Part shown: positions 31,308 to 39,395 of the stretch, piece by piece
How the letters are laid out: each line of letters begins with the position of its first letter
How positions within the stretch are numbered: the stretch's first letter is position 1
Assembly: GCA_019113745.1 (NCBI GenBank)
Contig: DXGV01000015.1
Coordinates: forward strand, 1-47,005
Length of the DNA: 47,005 bases
Reading direction: 5' to 3'
Origin: Candidatus Blautia intestinavium
Lineage (GTDB): Bacteria > Bacillota > Clostridia > Lachnospirales > Lachnospiraceae
Notes under the pieces: model-generated
Seen by the model: the letters and a program-made list of their open reading frames with translations, nothing else
Database searches by the model: none
What the model was told of the DNA's origin: nothing
Made by a program: the position numbers and the translations under genes

Positions 31308-33938
31308 TTATGCGTTCTTTTCAGCGATAGCTGCCTGCGCTGCTGCCAGGCGGGCGATCGGAACACGGAACGGTGAGCAGGATACATAGTCAAGACCGAT
31401 CTTGTTGCAGAATTCTACAGAAGACGGATCTCCGCCGTGCTCGCCGCAGATACCTACATGCAGGTTCGGGTTAACCGGTTTGCCAAGCTCGATAGCCATC
31501 TTCATCAGCTTGCCAACGCCAACCTGATCCAGTTTCGCGAACGGATCGTTCTCGAAGATCTTCGCATCATAGTATGCGTTCAGGAACTTGCCTGCGTCGT
31601 CACGGGAGAATCCGTATGTCATCTGGGTAAGGTCATTTGTACCGAAGCAGAAGAAGTCAGCTTCTTTAGCGATCTCGTCGGCTGTCAGAGCTGCTCTCGG
31701 GATCTCGATCATGGTACCAACCTCATATTTCAGGTCGATGCCTGCTGCTGCGATCTCAGCGTCAGCAGTCTCAACAACAAACTTCTTAACATATTTCAGC
31801 TCTTTGATATCGCCTACAAGCGGGATCATGATCTCAGGATGCACATCCCAGTCTGCATGAGCTTTCTTCACGTTGATAGCCGCACGGATAACAGCTTTGG
31901 TCTGCATCTTGGCAATCTCCGGATAGGTAACTGCCAGACGGCATCCACGGTGACCCATCATCGGGTTGAACTCATGGAGAGAATCGATGATCGTCTTGAT
32001 CTGCTCAACAGTCTTGCCCTGTGCGTCAGCCAGTTTCTTGATGTCCTCTTCCTCAGTGGGAACGAACTCATGAAGCGGCGGATCCAGGAAACGGATCGTA
32101 ACCGGGTTGCCTTCCAGAGCTTCATACAGCTTCTCGAAGTCGCCCTGCTGTTCCGGAAGGATCTTCTCCAGAGCTGCTTCTCTCTCTTCTACTGTCTCAG
32201 AGCAGATCATCTCACGGAATGCGTCGATTCTGTCGCCTTCGAAGAACATATGCTCTGTACGGCACAGACCGATACCTTCTGCGCCAAGCTCACGTGCTTT
32301 TTTAGCGTCAGCCGGTGTATCTGCGTTTGTACGAACCTTCATGGTTCTGTATTTGTCAGCCCATGCCATGATTCTTCCGAATTCGCCGGCGATTGTAGCG
32401 TCTACAGTGGGGATGATTCCGTCGTAGATGTTACCTGTTGTACCGTCGATAGAGATCGGATCTCCTTCGTGGAATTCTTTGCCTGCAAGGGTGAATTTCT
32501 TGTTTGCTTCATCCATAGCGATGTCGCCGCATCCGGATACACAGCAGGATCCCATACCACGTGCAACTACTGCTGCGTGGGAGGTCATACCGCCACGTAC
32601 TGTCAGGATACCCTGAGCGGATTTCATACCGGTGATATCTTCCGGAGATGTCTCAAGACGTACAAGAACGACTTTTTCACCTCTTGCCGCCCATTCTACT
32701 GCGTCGTCAGCAGAGAATACGATCTTACCGCATGCAGCTCCCGGGGAAGCGCCAAGACCTTTGCCCAGCGGAGTAGCTGCTTTCAGCGCAGCTGCGTCGA
32801 ACTGCGGATGAAGAAGTGTATCCAGGTTACGCGGATCGATCATTGCAACAGCTTCTTCTTCTGTTCTCATGCCCTCGTCAACAAGGTCGCAGGCAATCTT
32901 CAGAGCAGCCTGTGCAGTTCTCTTACCGTTACGTGTCTGAAGCATGTACAGTTTACCATGCTCTACAGTGAACTCCATATCCTGCATATCTCTGTAATGT
33001 GTTTCCAGAGTATGGCATACTTCCTTGAACTGTTTGAATGCCTCCGGGAACTTCTGCTCCATCTCGGAGATGTGCATAGGTGTACGAACACCTGCAACAA
33101 CGTCCTCGCCCTGAGCGTTGGTCAGGAACTCGCCGAACAGTCCGTTCTGGCCTGTAGCCGGGTCACGGGTAAATGCAACACCGGTACCGCAGTCGTCGCC
33201 CATGTTACCGAAAGCCATCATCTGTACGTTAACGGCTGTACCCCAGGAATACGGGATATCGTTGTCACGACGGTATACGTTTGCTCTCGGGTTGTCCCAG
33301 GAACGGAATACGGCTTTGATAGCGCCTACCAGCTGCTCCTTGGGATCTGTCGGGAAATCAGAACCGATTTTTTCTTTGTATTCAGCCTTGAACTGGTCTG
33401 CCAGCTCGTGAAGGTCGTCAGCAGTAAGCTCAACGTCCTGCTTAACGCCTCTCTTCTCTTTCATCTGGTCGATCAGTTCTTCGAAATATTTCTTGCCGAC
33501 TTCCATAACTACGTCAGAATACATCTGGATGAATCTTCTGTAGCAGTCCCAAGCCCAGCGGGGATTGTTGGACTTCTCAGCCAGCACATTAACAACTTCT
33601 TCATTCAGACCAAGGTTGAGGATAGTATCCATCATACCCGGCATGGATGCTCTTGCACCAGAACGAACGGAAACAAGCAGAGGATTTTCTTTGTCACCGA
33701 ATTTCTTACCGGTAACTCCTTCCATTTTGGTGATCGCTTCCATGATCTGAGCCATGATCTCGTCATTGATCTGTCTTCCGTCCTCATAATACTGAGTGCA
33801 GGCTTCTGTTGTGATTGTGAAGCCCTGGGGAACCGGAAGGCCCAGAGAAGTCATTTCAGCAAGATTGGCACCTTTACCACCCAGAAGGTTTCTCATTGTG
33901 GCGTTACCTTCTGTAAACATGTAAACCCATTTTGCCAT
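31308..33938 (-). CDS. ppdK: Pyruvate, phosphate dikinase
   Basis: 876 aa, the usual length. It interconverts ATP, phosphate and pyruvate with AMP, PPi and phosphoenolpyruvate. The N-terminal ATP-grasp part begins KWVYMFTEG followed by LLGGKGANLAEM; the swivelling phosphohistidine domain has GGMTSHAAVVARGMG near 455; the C-terminal barrel has GLCRTEHMFF and the CGEHGGDPSSVEF end with the catalytic Cys. It lies directly downstream of a PPi-type phosphofructokinase gene, each with its own promoter. In anaerobes the dikinase can replace pyruvate kinase so that PPi made elsewhere spares ATP in glycolysis. Confidence 0.96.
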   Translation of the reverse strand: MAKWVYMFTEGNATMRNLLGGKGANLAEMTSLGLPVPQGFTITTEACTQYYEDGRQINDEIMAQIMEAITKMEGVTGKKFGDKENPLLVSVRSGARASMPGMMDTILNLGLNEEVVNVLAEKSNNPRWAWDCYRRFIQMYSDVVMEVGKKYFEELIDQMKEKRGVKQDVELTADDLHELADQFKAEYKEKIGSDFPTDPKEQLVGAIKAVFRSWDNPRANVYRRDNDIPYSWGTAVNVQMMAFGNMGDDCGTGVAFTRDPATGQNGLFGEFLTNAQGEDVVAGVRTPMHISEMEQKFPEAFKQFKEVCHTLETHYRDMQDMEFTVEHGKLYMLQTRNGKRTAQAALKIACDLVDEGMRTEEEAVAMIDPRNLDTLLHPQFDAAALKAATPLGKGLGASPGAACGKIVFSADDAVEWAARGEKVVLVRLETSPEDITGMKSAQGILTVRGGMTSHAAVVARGMGSCCVSGCGDIAMDEANKKFTLAGKEFHEGDPISIDGTTGNIYDGIIPTVDATIAGEFGRIMAWADKYRTMKVRTNADTPADAKKARELGAEGIGLCRTEHMFFEGDRIDAFREMICSETVEEREAALEKILPEQQGDFEKLYEALEGNPVTIRFLDPPLHEFVPTEEEDIKKLADAQGKTVEQIKTIIDSLHEFNPMMGHRGCRLAVTYPEIAKMQTKAVIRAAINVKKAHADWDVHPEIMIPLVGDIKELKYVKKFVVETADAEIAAAGIDLKYEVGTMIEIPRAALTADEIAKEADFFCFGTNDLTQMTYGFSRDDAGKFLNAYYDAKIFENDPFAKLDQVGVGKLMKMAIELGKPVNPNLHVGICGEHGGDPSSVEFCNKIGLDYVSCSPFRVPIARLAAAQAAIAEKNA

Positions 33939-33973
33939 TTTACGTCTTCCTCCTATTAATTTGTTCTTTGAAC

Positions 33974-34032
33974 ATAGAAAATGTTTTCTATACGCACATA
34001 ATCATTGTATAGATTTCTTGCTGAATAGTCAA
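33974..34032 (-). promoter_or_regulatory. ppdK promoter and leader palindrome
   Basis: Minus-strand TTGACT (34027-34032) and TACAAT (34004-34009), spaced 17 bp. Downstream, in the leader, lies the perfect palindrome ATAGAAAATGTTTTCTAT (33974-33991, 8-bp arms). Its place just after the start of transcription suits a repressor site; it only loosely resembles a catabolite (cre) box. Confidence 0.6.
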
Positions 34033-34041
34033 GGAGAAACT

Positions 34042-34084
34042 GGGAAAAAGGGGAAAAACTTTGAAAATCCTCAAAATTTTCCCC
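34042..34084 (-). terminator. Intrinsic terminator of the phosphofructokinase gene
   Basis: TTTTCCCC (34077-34084) and GGGGAAAA (34050-34057) pair, with additional A/T pairs; the minus strand continues with TTTTTCCC. It is about 20 bp past the stop codon. Confidence 0.7.
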
Positions 34085-34103
34085 CTGATTTCTTTTTAAT
34101 TTC

Positions 34104-35354
34104 TCAGCGTCTCTTCTTCAGATTCAGAACCAGATGTCTGGGCAGGCCGTTTACCATGATGGGCTGATAGTCTCCCTGTATCAGCGGGCTGATGTAGTCG
34201 ATAAAATCTTTTGTCACATAAGTGGCGTCTCTGTTCATCCAGTTCCTCGGAACAAGCTTTTCTTCATTGGCGATCCGGTGCACGTCATAAATTCCTGTCT
34301 TTGCCATATAAGGGTCGTCGGACACACGGTCGATCACCACCATCTTTCCTGTGTCCCCTTCGTCCGCAGCCTTTACCGCAGCGCCGCCGACCATGAAAGC
34401 CTCGTCTATATCCACTCTGGACGCCATATGGGAAGCGCTTCTCTGAAGGGTGGACAGTTCCACCGCCCTTGTCTTACAGCCGCACTCGGCAGCCAGGAAG
34501 TTTGCCAGATATGTGGCGGTTCCGGTAAGCTGCTTATGGCCGAAAGCGTCCACATAGTCTCCGGAATTGCCGAGCTCGCAGACATATCTTCCGTCCTCCA
34601 GACGGATGCCCTCGGAAACAGCGATCACTACGGAGGATTTCTTTTTCAGAAGATCTTTTACTTTTACAAGGAATTTTTCAATGTCAAAGGAAACCTCCGG
34701 CAGATAAATCAGATCCGGTCCGTCGCAGTCCTCTGTTTTGGCAAGAGCCGTAGCCCCTGTAAGCCATCCCGCGTTCCTTCCCATAACCTCCATGATCGTG
34801 ATCATGTTTTTCTTGTAGGTAAGTCCCTGGGCGTCCCGGATCACCTCCTTTGTGGACGCGCCGATATACTTCGCCGCGCTTCCGAATCCTGGAGTATGGT
34901 CCGTCAGGGCAAGATCGTTGTCAATGGTCTTGGGAACGCCCAGAAATTTCTGGGTCTGCCCGGTAAGGATCGCGTAATCGGACAGTTTCTTAATGGTATC
35001 CATAGAGTCGTTTCCGCCGATATAAATAAACGCGTCGATATCAAGCTTGTTCAGGATTTCAAAAATCTTTTCATAGATGGACTTATCCTCGTGGATTTCC
35101 GGAAGTTTAAAGCGGCAGGAACCCAGAAATGCGGAGGGCGTTCTTTTTAGCAGCTCAATATCCAGTTCAGAATGAATATGCGTAGAAAGGTCGATATACT
35201 GTTCGTCCAGAAGGCCCTGGATCCCGTGGAGCATTCCGTACACCTTGTCAAATCCCCGCTCGATGGCGTTTTTGTAAACTCCCGCCAGACTGGAATTAAT
35301 CACAGCCGTGGGGCCTCCCGACTGTCCTACAATGATATTTCTTTTTTTCGCCAT
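34104..35354 (-). CDS. 6-phosphofructokinase, PPi-dependent type
   Basis: 416 aa. It phosphorylates fructose 6-phosphate. Two residues set the phosphate donor in this family: the Gly of GGDGS in ATP enzymes is Asp here (GGNDS, 113-117), and PGTIDND is PKTIDNDL here (141-148). Asp plus Lys at these places is the mark of pyrophosphate-dependent enzymes. Other motifs are GQSGGPTAVINSS at the start and MEVMGRNAGWL in the middle. The length exceeds the 320 aa of bacterial ATP enzymes, as expected for the PPi clade. Neighbouring ppdK produces or uses PPi, so the two genes fit a PPi-linked glycolysis. Confidence 0.9.
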   Translation of the reverse strand: MAKKRNIIVGQSGGPTAVINSSLAGVYKNAIERGFDKVYGMLHGIQGLLDEQYIDLSTHIHSELDIELLKRTPSAFLGSCRFKLPEIHEDKSIYEKIFEILNKLDIDAFIYIGGNDSMDTIKKLSDYAILTGQTQKFLGVPKTIDNDLALTDHTPGFGSAAKYIGASTKEVIRDAQGLTYKKNMITIMEVMGRNAGWLTGATALAKTEDCDGPDLIYLPEVSFDIEKFLVKVKDLLKKKSSVVIAVSEGIRLEDGRYVCELGNSGDYVDAFGHKQLTGTATYLANFLAAECGCKTRAVELSTLQRSASHMASRVDIDEAFMVGGAAVKAADEGDTGKMVVIDRVSDDPYMAKTGIYDVHRIANEEKLVPRNWMNRDATYVTKDFIDYISPLIQGDYQPIMVNGLPRHLVLNLKKRR

Positions 35355-35436
35355 AATGACATCTCCTCCTGTATTTGGCGCCGGTATGAATAAACGTGAC
35401 TGTATTCACAAACCGACGCCGCGCCTATAATAGTAA

Positions 35437-35465
35437 ATTTTAACAATGTAATACAAGAAAGTCAA
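35437..35465 (-). promoter_or_regulatory. Probable promoter of the phosphofructokinase gene
   Basis: Minus-strand TTGACT (35460-35465) and TAAAAT (35437-35442), spaced exactly 17 bp, about 80 bp upstream of the start codon. Confidence 0.65.
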
Positions 35466-35524
35466 GTTTTCTTTGTACGAAATGCCATATATTATTCAAA
35501 TAAATCCGACATTATCCATAAATT

Positions 35525-35573
35525 ATAGAAAAAGTCCCCGGCACGGCTGGAACAGCCGCATCCGGAGACTTTA
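35525..35573 (-). terminator. Strong intrinsic terminator of glyS
   Basis: Long stem with AAAGTCCCCGG / CCGGAGACTTT outside and CGGCTG / CAGCCG inside a GAA-type loop (35531-35573). On the minus strand it ends in CTTTTTC. Confidence 0.85.
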
Positions 35574-35627
35574 CTTTGTATATTTATAACCGCCACCTGC
35601 TGCGGCACTTTTCTGTTAAATACAGGA

Positions 35628-37022
35628 TCAGAAGGTGAACTTGTCTGCAAAGTAAGCGTCAAGCTCCTCAATTTTTATGCGGACCTGTTCCATGGTATCG
35701 CGGTCGCGGACAGTAACCGCCCCGTCTGTCTCAGAATCAAAATCATATGTCACACAGAACGGAGTTCCGATCTCATCCTGTCTTCTGTAACGCTTTCCGA
35801 TATTTCCGCGATCGTCGTACTCGCAGTTGTACTTTTTGCTGAGATGCTGGTAGATCTTCTCAGCTCCTTCGCTCAGCTTCTTGGAAAGAGGCAGCACGCC
35901 GATCTTGACAGGAGCCAGAACCGGGTGGAAATGAAGAACTGTGCGGACGTCGTTTTTCTCAGCGTCAAGTACTTCCTCGTCATATGCGCTGCACAGGAAA
36001 GCCAGCACCATACGGTCTGCGCCGAGAGACGGCTCGATCACATAAGGAATATACTTCTGCTTCTTCTCATCGTCAAAGTAGGTCAGATCCTGACCGGACA
36101 CATTCTGATGCTGCGTCAGATCGTAGTCTGTTCTGTCCGCAATTCCCCACAGCTCGCCCCAGCCGAAGGGGAAGAGGAATTCCACGTCAGTAGTCGCCTT
36201 GCTGTAAAAACTAAGCTCCTCCTTCTCGTGATCACGGTAGCGTACTTCGTCGTCTTTCAGGCCAAGAGAGCTGAGCCAGTCAAGACAGAATTTCTTCCAG
36301 TAATCAAACCACTCAAGGTCGGTATCCGGCTCACAGAAGAATTCCAGCTCCATCTGCTCGAATTCGCGGGTACGGAAAGTAAAGTTTCCGGGAGTGATCT
36401 CGTTTCGGAAAGATTTACCAATCTGGCCGATGCCGAAAGGAATCTTCTTTCTTGAGGTTCTCTGTACATTTTTGAAGTTCACAAAAATACCCTGGGCTGT
36501 CTCCGGTCTTAAATACACCGTGTTTTTCGCGTCCTCGGTAACGCCCTGGAACGTTTTGAACATCAGATTAAACTGGCGGATATCGGTAAAATTATGTTTT
36601 CCACAGGTAGGACAGGGAATTTCATGTTCTTTGATGAAATCCATCATCTTTTCCTGGGACCATGCGTCTACGCTGCCCTCAATGGCAATTCCATGCTCCT
36701 CACAGAAATCTTCAATCAGTTTGTCGGCGCGGAAACGCTCATGGCACTCCTTGCAGTCCATCAGAGGGTCGGAAAATCCTCCCAGATGTCCGGACGCCAC
36801 CCATGTCTGGGGATTCATAAGGATCGCGCAGTCCACACCCACGTTATACGGGGACTCCTGGATAAATTTCTGCCACCAGGCACGTTTTACATTGTTCTTC
36901 AGCTCCACACCCAGATTTCCATAATCCCAGGTATTGGCAAGACCACCGTAAATTTCGGAACCGGGATAAACAAATCCTCTTGCCTTTGCCAGAGCTACGA
37001 TTTTTTCCATTGTTTTTTCCAT
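35628..37022 (-). CDS. glyS: Glycyl-tRNA synthetase (single-chain class II)
   Basis: 464 aa, the dimeric alpha2-type enzyme found in many Firmicutes and in archaea and eukaryotes, not the alpha2beta2 GlyQ/GlyS type. Class II features are the motif around [20 protein letters not shown], motif 2 [26 protein letters not shown] and motif 3 [11 protein letters not shown] zinc-like CKEC and CPTC pair is in the insert (about 91-145). GGAGA lies upstream of the start, and a promoter is found at 37071-37099. I looked for a T-box leader; the 50-base untranslated leader is too short for one. Confidence 0.96.
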   Translation of the reverse strand: MEKTMEKIVALAKARGFVYPGSEIYGGLANTWDYGNLGVELKNNVKRAWWQKFIQESPYNVGVDCAILMNPQTWVASGHLGGFSDPLMDCKECHERFRADKLIEDFCEEHGIAIEGSVDAWSQEKMMDFIKEHEIPCPTCGKHNFTDIRQFNLMFKTFQGVTEDAKNTVYLRPETAQGIFVNFKNVQRTSRKKIPFGIGQIGKSFRNEITPGNFTFRTREFEQMELEFFCEPDTDLEWFDYWKKFCLDWLSSLGLKDDEVRYRDHEKEELSFYSKATTDVEFLFPFGWGELWGIADRTDYDLTQHQNVSGQDLTYFDDEKKQKYIPYVIEPSLGADRMVLAFLCSAYDEEVLDAEKNDVRTVLHFHPVLAPVKIGVLPLSKKLSEGAEKIYQHLSKKYNCEYDDRGNIGKRYRRQDEIGTPFCVTYDFDSETDGAVTVRDRDTMEQVRIKIEELDAYFADKFTF

Positions 37023-37070
37023 GGTATCTTATCTCTCCTAAAATATAATGATCATTTTCAAATCTTTTTT

Positions 37071-37099
37071 ATTATACTAGCATCTTTCCGCTTTTTCAA
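37071..37099 (-). promoter_or_regulatory. Probable promoter of glyS
   Basis: Minus-strand TTGAAA (37094-37099) and a perfect TATAAT (37071-37076), spaced 17 bp, about 50 bp upstream of the start codon. Confidence 0.7.
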
Positions 37100-37129
37100 C
37101 CGCAATCCGCGAACATCTTAAGATCGGAC

Positions 37130-37169
37130 AGAAAGAAATCCGGCAAGACTCTGTCTGTTCTTACCGGAT
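37130..37169 (-). terminator. Intrinsic terminator of the M16 peptidase-era-recO operon
   Basis: Arms ATCCGGCAAGA (37138-37148) and TCTTACCGGAT (37159-37169) pair with one wobble; TTTCTTTC follows on the minus strand. It is the first terminator downstream of the AllA-like gene. Confidence 0.7.
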
Positions 37170-37209
37170 CTCCTTCGATATCCCGTCTCATGCGGGAACT
37201 GTGCCGTCC

Positions 37210-37692
37210 TTAAAGTGTGATCTCCACCCACTGTTCCTCCGGATAATCAACCACAACGCAGTCGTTGAAATAGGTTCTCTCCGGGAGCACGATCAGCACG
37301 TGAGCCAGTTCTTTATGTACAGGGATTGCGCTTAAATGCCATACGCCGGTATTCAGAAGCACCATAGTCCCCTGGGGTACCAGAAAAGCTTCCGTAAGCT
37401 CCGGAACCGCTTCCTTTCCGGCCGGAGCCACATGAACCACTACGTCGTCGTCAAGGCAGAGAACTCCCTCCTGAGTATAATTGTGATACTCCGCGCTGCT
37501 TACCACCATTTTTTCCGGTTTACGTATCAGCAGCGGAGAAAACGCTGTCTGCAGATTTCCGGAACAGTGCATTTTCAGCCTGTCCTGATAAAAATCTCCC
37601 AGACTGAAGCCTTCCGGATTCATAAGATCCGTAAAGCTTCCGAATTCTTTAAAATTTTCTGCTGTGATCGGTTTTGCCTTGATCTGTTTCAT
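37210..37692 (-). CDS. AllA-like cupin (ureidoglycolate lyase family)
   Basis: 160 aa. The start KAKPITAENFKEFGSF and the cupin core with EYHNYTQEGVLCLDDDVVVHVAP and LNTGVWHLSAIPV fit the ureidoglycolate lyase/AllA family. The known enzyme releases glyoxylate and urea in allantoin breakdown. No other allantoin genes are here; the gene sits as the last one in a DNA repair/ribosome assembly operon, 38 bp after recO, so its true substrate may differ. GGGAGG precedes the ATG. Confidence 0.75.
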   Translation of the reverse strand: MKQIKAKPITAENFKEFGSFTDLMNPEGFSLGDFYQDRLKMHCSGNLQTAFSPLLIRKPEKMVVSSAEYHNYTQEGVLCLDDDVVVHVAPAGKEAVPELTEAFLVPQGTMVLLNTGVWHLSAIPVHKELAHVLIVLPERTYFNDCVVVDYPEEQWVEITL

Positions 37693-37730
37693 TTACATTT
37701 CCTCCCAATATTTTATATGTTTCTGCTTTT

Positions 37731-38483
37731 TCAGCGCATTACCTTCAGGATTTCCAGACTTTTGAACTTTTTATCTGTATTTCTCTCCGTATATGTATAG
37801 ATAACCCGTTTCAGTTCAGCCAGAACATCTTCGTTTACGGCAAAAGTATACAGTTTTCCCATTGGAGAACAGACTATATAGCGCATGGCGCAGAGAGCCG
37901 CCCCGGAAATCCTCTCCGCGTCACGGACTCCTTTGGCGCAGGAGCTGCATAAGACGCCGTGGTGCGCCTGGGAAAAAAAGAACTCATCCGGTTCAGGCCC
38001 GTCTTTTCCGCAGGATTCACAGGAAAAAAGTTCCGGGCAGTATCCCTCTTCCGCCATTGTGCGAAGCTCAAAGATACAGCGTACCAGCTCATTGTCTACA
38101 TGAGGATTCAAAAGCGCCTTTACCGTAACGTACAGAAGATTCATCATCTCCTTTTCGTCCGTTCCCTCCCGGCCGAAATAATCTGCCAGTTCCAGAAAGT
38201 AATACCCATAATAGATCCCCGGCTGCGCTGCGGCCAGTTCTACAAACTGGTGAATGACACTGACCTGATTCAGGTTATAGCTCGTCCTGCCCTCATACAG
38301 GGTAAAGTTTCCAAATACAAAAGGACTGGCCGCCGCCATAAAAGGACTGTTCATCCGTCTTGCGCCTCTGGCAAAGGCGGAGATTTTTCCCCGCTCCCTT
38401 GTAAGAAGCACAATACGCTTGTCATATTCTCCCACAGGCATAGCGGAGATCACCACACCCTGTACAGTAATCAGATCACTCAT
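37731..38483 (-). CDS. recO: DNA repair protein RecO
   Basis: 250 aa. The N-terminal OB-fold has GVVISAMPVGEYDKRIVLLTRERGKI and ARGARRMNSP; the middle helical domain contains YFLELADYFG; the zinc site has CESCGK and VLCSSC (about 164-190). RecO loads RecA with RecF and RecR and anneals single strands. The start is three bases after the era stop codon, so both are read from one mRNA; era-recO pairing is a standard Firmicute arrangement. Confidence 0.94.
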   Translation of the reverse strand: MSDLITVQGVVISAMPVGEYDKRIVLLTRERGKISAFARGARRMNSPFMAAASPFVFGNFTLYEGRTSYNLNQVSVIHQFVELAAAQPGIYYGYYFLELADYFGREGTDEKEMMNLLYVTVKALLNPHVDNELVRCIFELRTMAEEGYCPELFSCESCGKDGPEPDEFFFSQAHHGVLCSSCAKGVRDAERISGAALCAMRYIVCSPMGKLYTFAVNEDVLAELKRVIYTYTERNTDKKFKSLEILKVMR

Positions 38484-38486
38484 TCA

Positions 38487-39395
38487 TCAAATTTCCTTTT
38501 TGTCATATCCGAAGTTCTTGATGAGGAAATCGCTGTCCCTCCAGTCTTTTTTAACCTTTACCCAGAGCTTCAGATTCACTTTTGCCTCCAGCATTTTTTC
38601 CAGCTCATAACGGGCGTTGCTTCCGATCTTTTTCAGCATGGCTCCCTGTTTTCCGATAATGATCCCCTTATGGGACTCCCGTTCACAGATGATCGTGGCG
38701 TCAATATCCACCAGCCTGTTTTTCCCCGGCCGCTCTTTCATCCGGTCGATAGCCACGGCTATTCCGTGGGGAATTTCCGCATCCAGGGCATGAAGGGCTT
38801 TTTCCCGGATGATCTCCGCCGCGATCTGTCTCTGGGGCTGATCCGTTACCGTATCCTCATCATAAAACATGGGTCCATAAGGCAGATACTTCAGGATACA
38901 TGGGATGATATCCTCTGTATTGACCGCCCGCAGAGCCGATACCGGAATGATCTCGTCAAAATCATAAAGCTTCCGGTAGGTATCAATGGCTCTGGCGATC
39001 TCTTCTCTGTCTACAGTATCCACTTTATTAATGATCAGAATAACCGGAAGATGAAGCCCCTTAAGCTGTTCCGCAATGTGGCGTTCTCCTGCCCCGATAA
39101 AAGTGGTGGGCTCTACCAGCCAGAGAATCACGTCCACGTCCTTCAGCGTTCTCTCCGCCACCTGAACCATATATTCTCCCAGCTTATTTTTCGCTTTGTG
39201 GATACCGGGAGTATCCAGGAATACGATCTGTCCGTCTTCGCAGGTGTAGACCGTCTGGATACGGTTTCTGGTGGTCTGGGGCTTTTTGGAGGTAATGGCG
39301 ATCTTCTGCCCGATCAGATGATTCATCAGCGTGGATTTTCCTACGTTCGGCCTTCCGATAATAGCTGCAAAACCTGATTTAAAATTTTCTTTCAT
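38487..39395 (-). CDS. era: GTPase Era
   Basis: 302 aa. GTP-binding motifs are GRPNVGKSTL (14-23), the switch region QTTRNRIQ, DTPGIHKAKNKLGEYM and NKVD (about 124). The C-terminal KH domain begins around IIGKQGAMLKKIG and binds the 3' end of 16S rRNA during small-subunit assembly. Its ATG overlaps the stop of the M16 peptidase gene (ATGA), indicating translational coupling. Confidence 0.96.
   Translation of the reverse strand: MKENFKSGFAAIIGRPNVGKSTLMNHLIGQKIAITSKKPQTTRNRIQTVYTCEDGQIVFLDTPGIHKAKNKLGEYMVQVAERTLKDVDVILWLVEPTTFIGAGERHIAEQLKGLHLPVILIINKVDTVDREEIARAIDTYRKLYDFDEIIPVSALRAVNTEDIIPCILKYLPYGPMFYDEDTVTDQPQRQIAAEIIREKALHALDAEIPHGIAVAIDRMKERPGKNRLVDIDATIICERESHKGIIIGKQGAMLKKIGSNARYELEKMLEAKVNLKLWVKVKKDWRDSDFLIKNFGYDKKEI

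Noticed and set aside
31437-33959. An 840-codon open frame on the plus strand.
   Set aside because: It is fully antisense to ppdK, which has every expected motif; the product is Cys/Phe-rich and meaningless.
37023-37130. Possible T-box leader ahead of glyS (and at 4855-4935 ahead of leuS).
   Set aside because: Both leaders are too short (about 50-80 nt from the predicted promoters) and lack the T-box sequence TGGNACCGCG.
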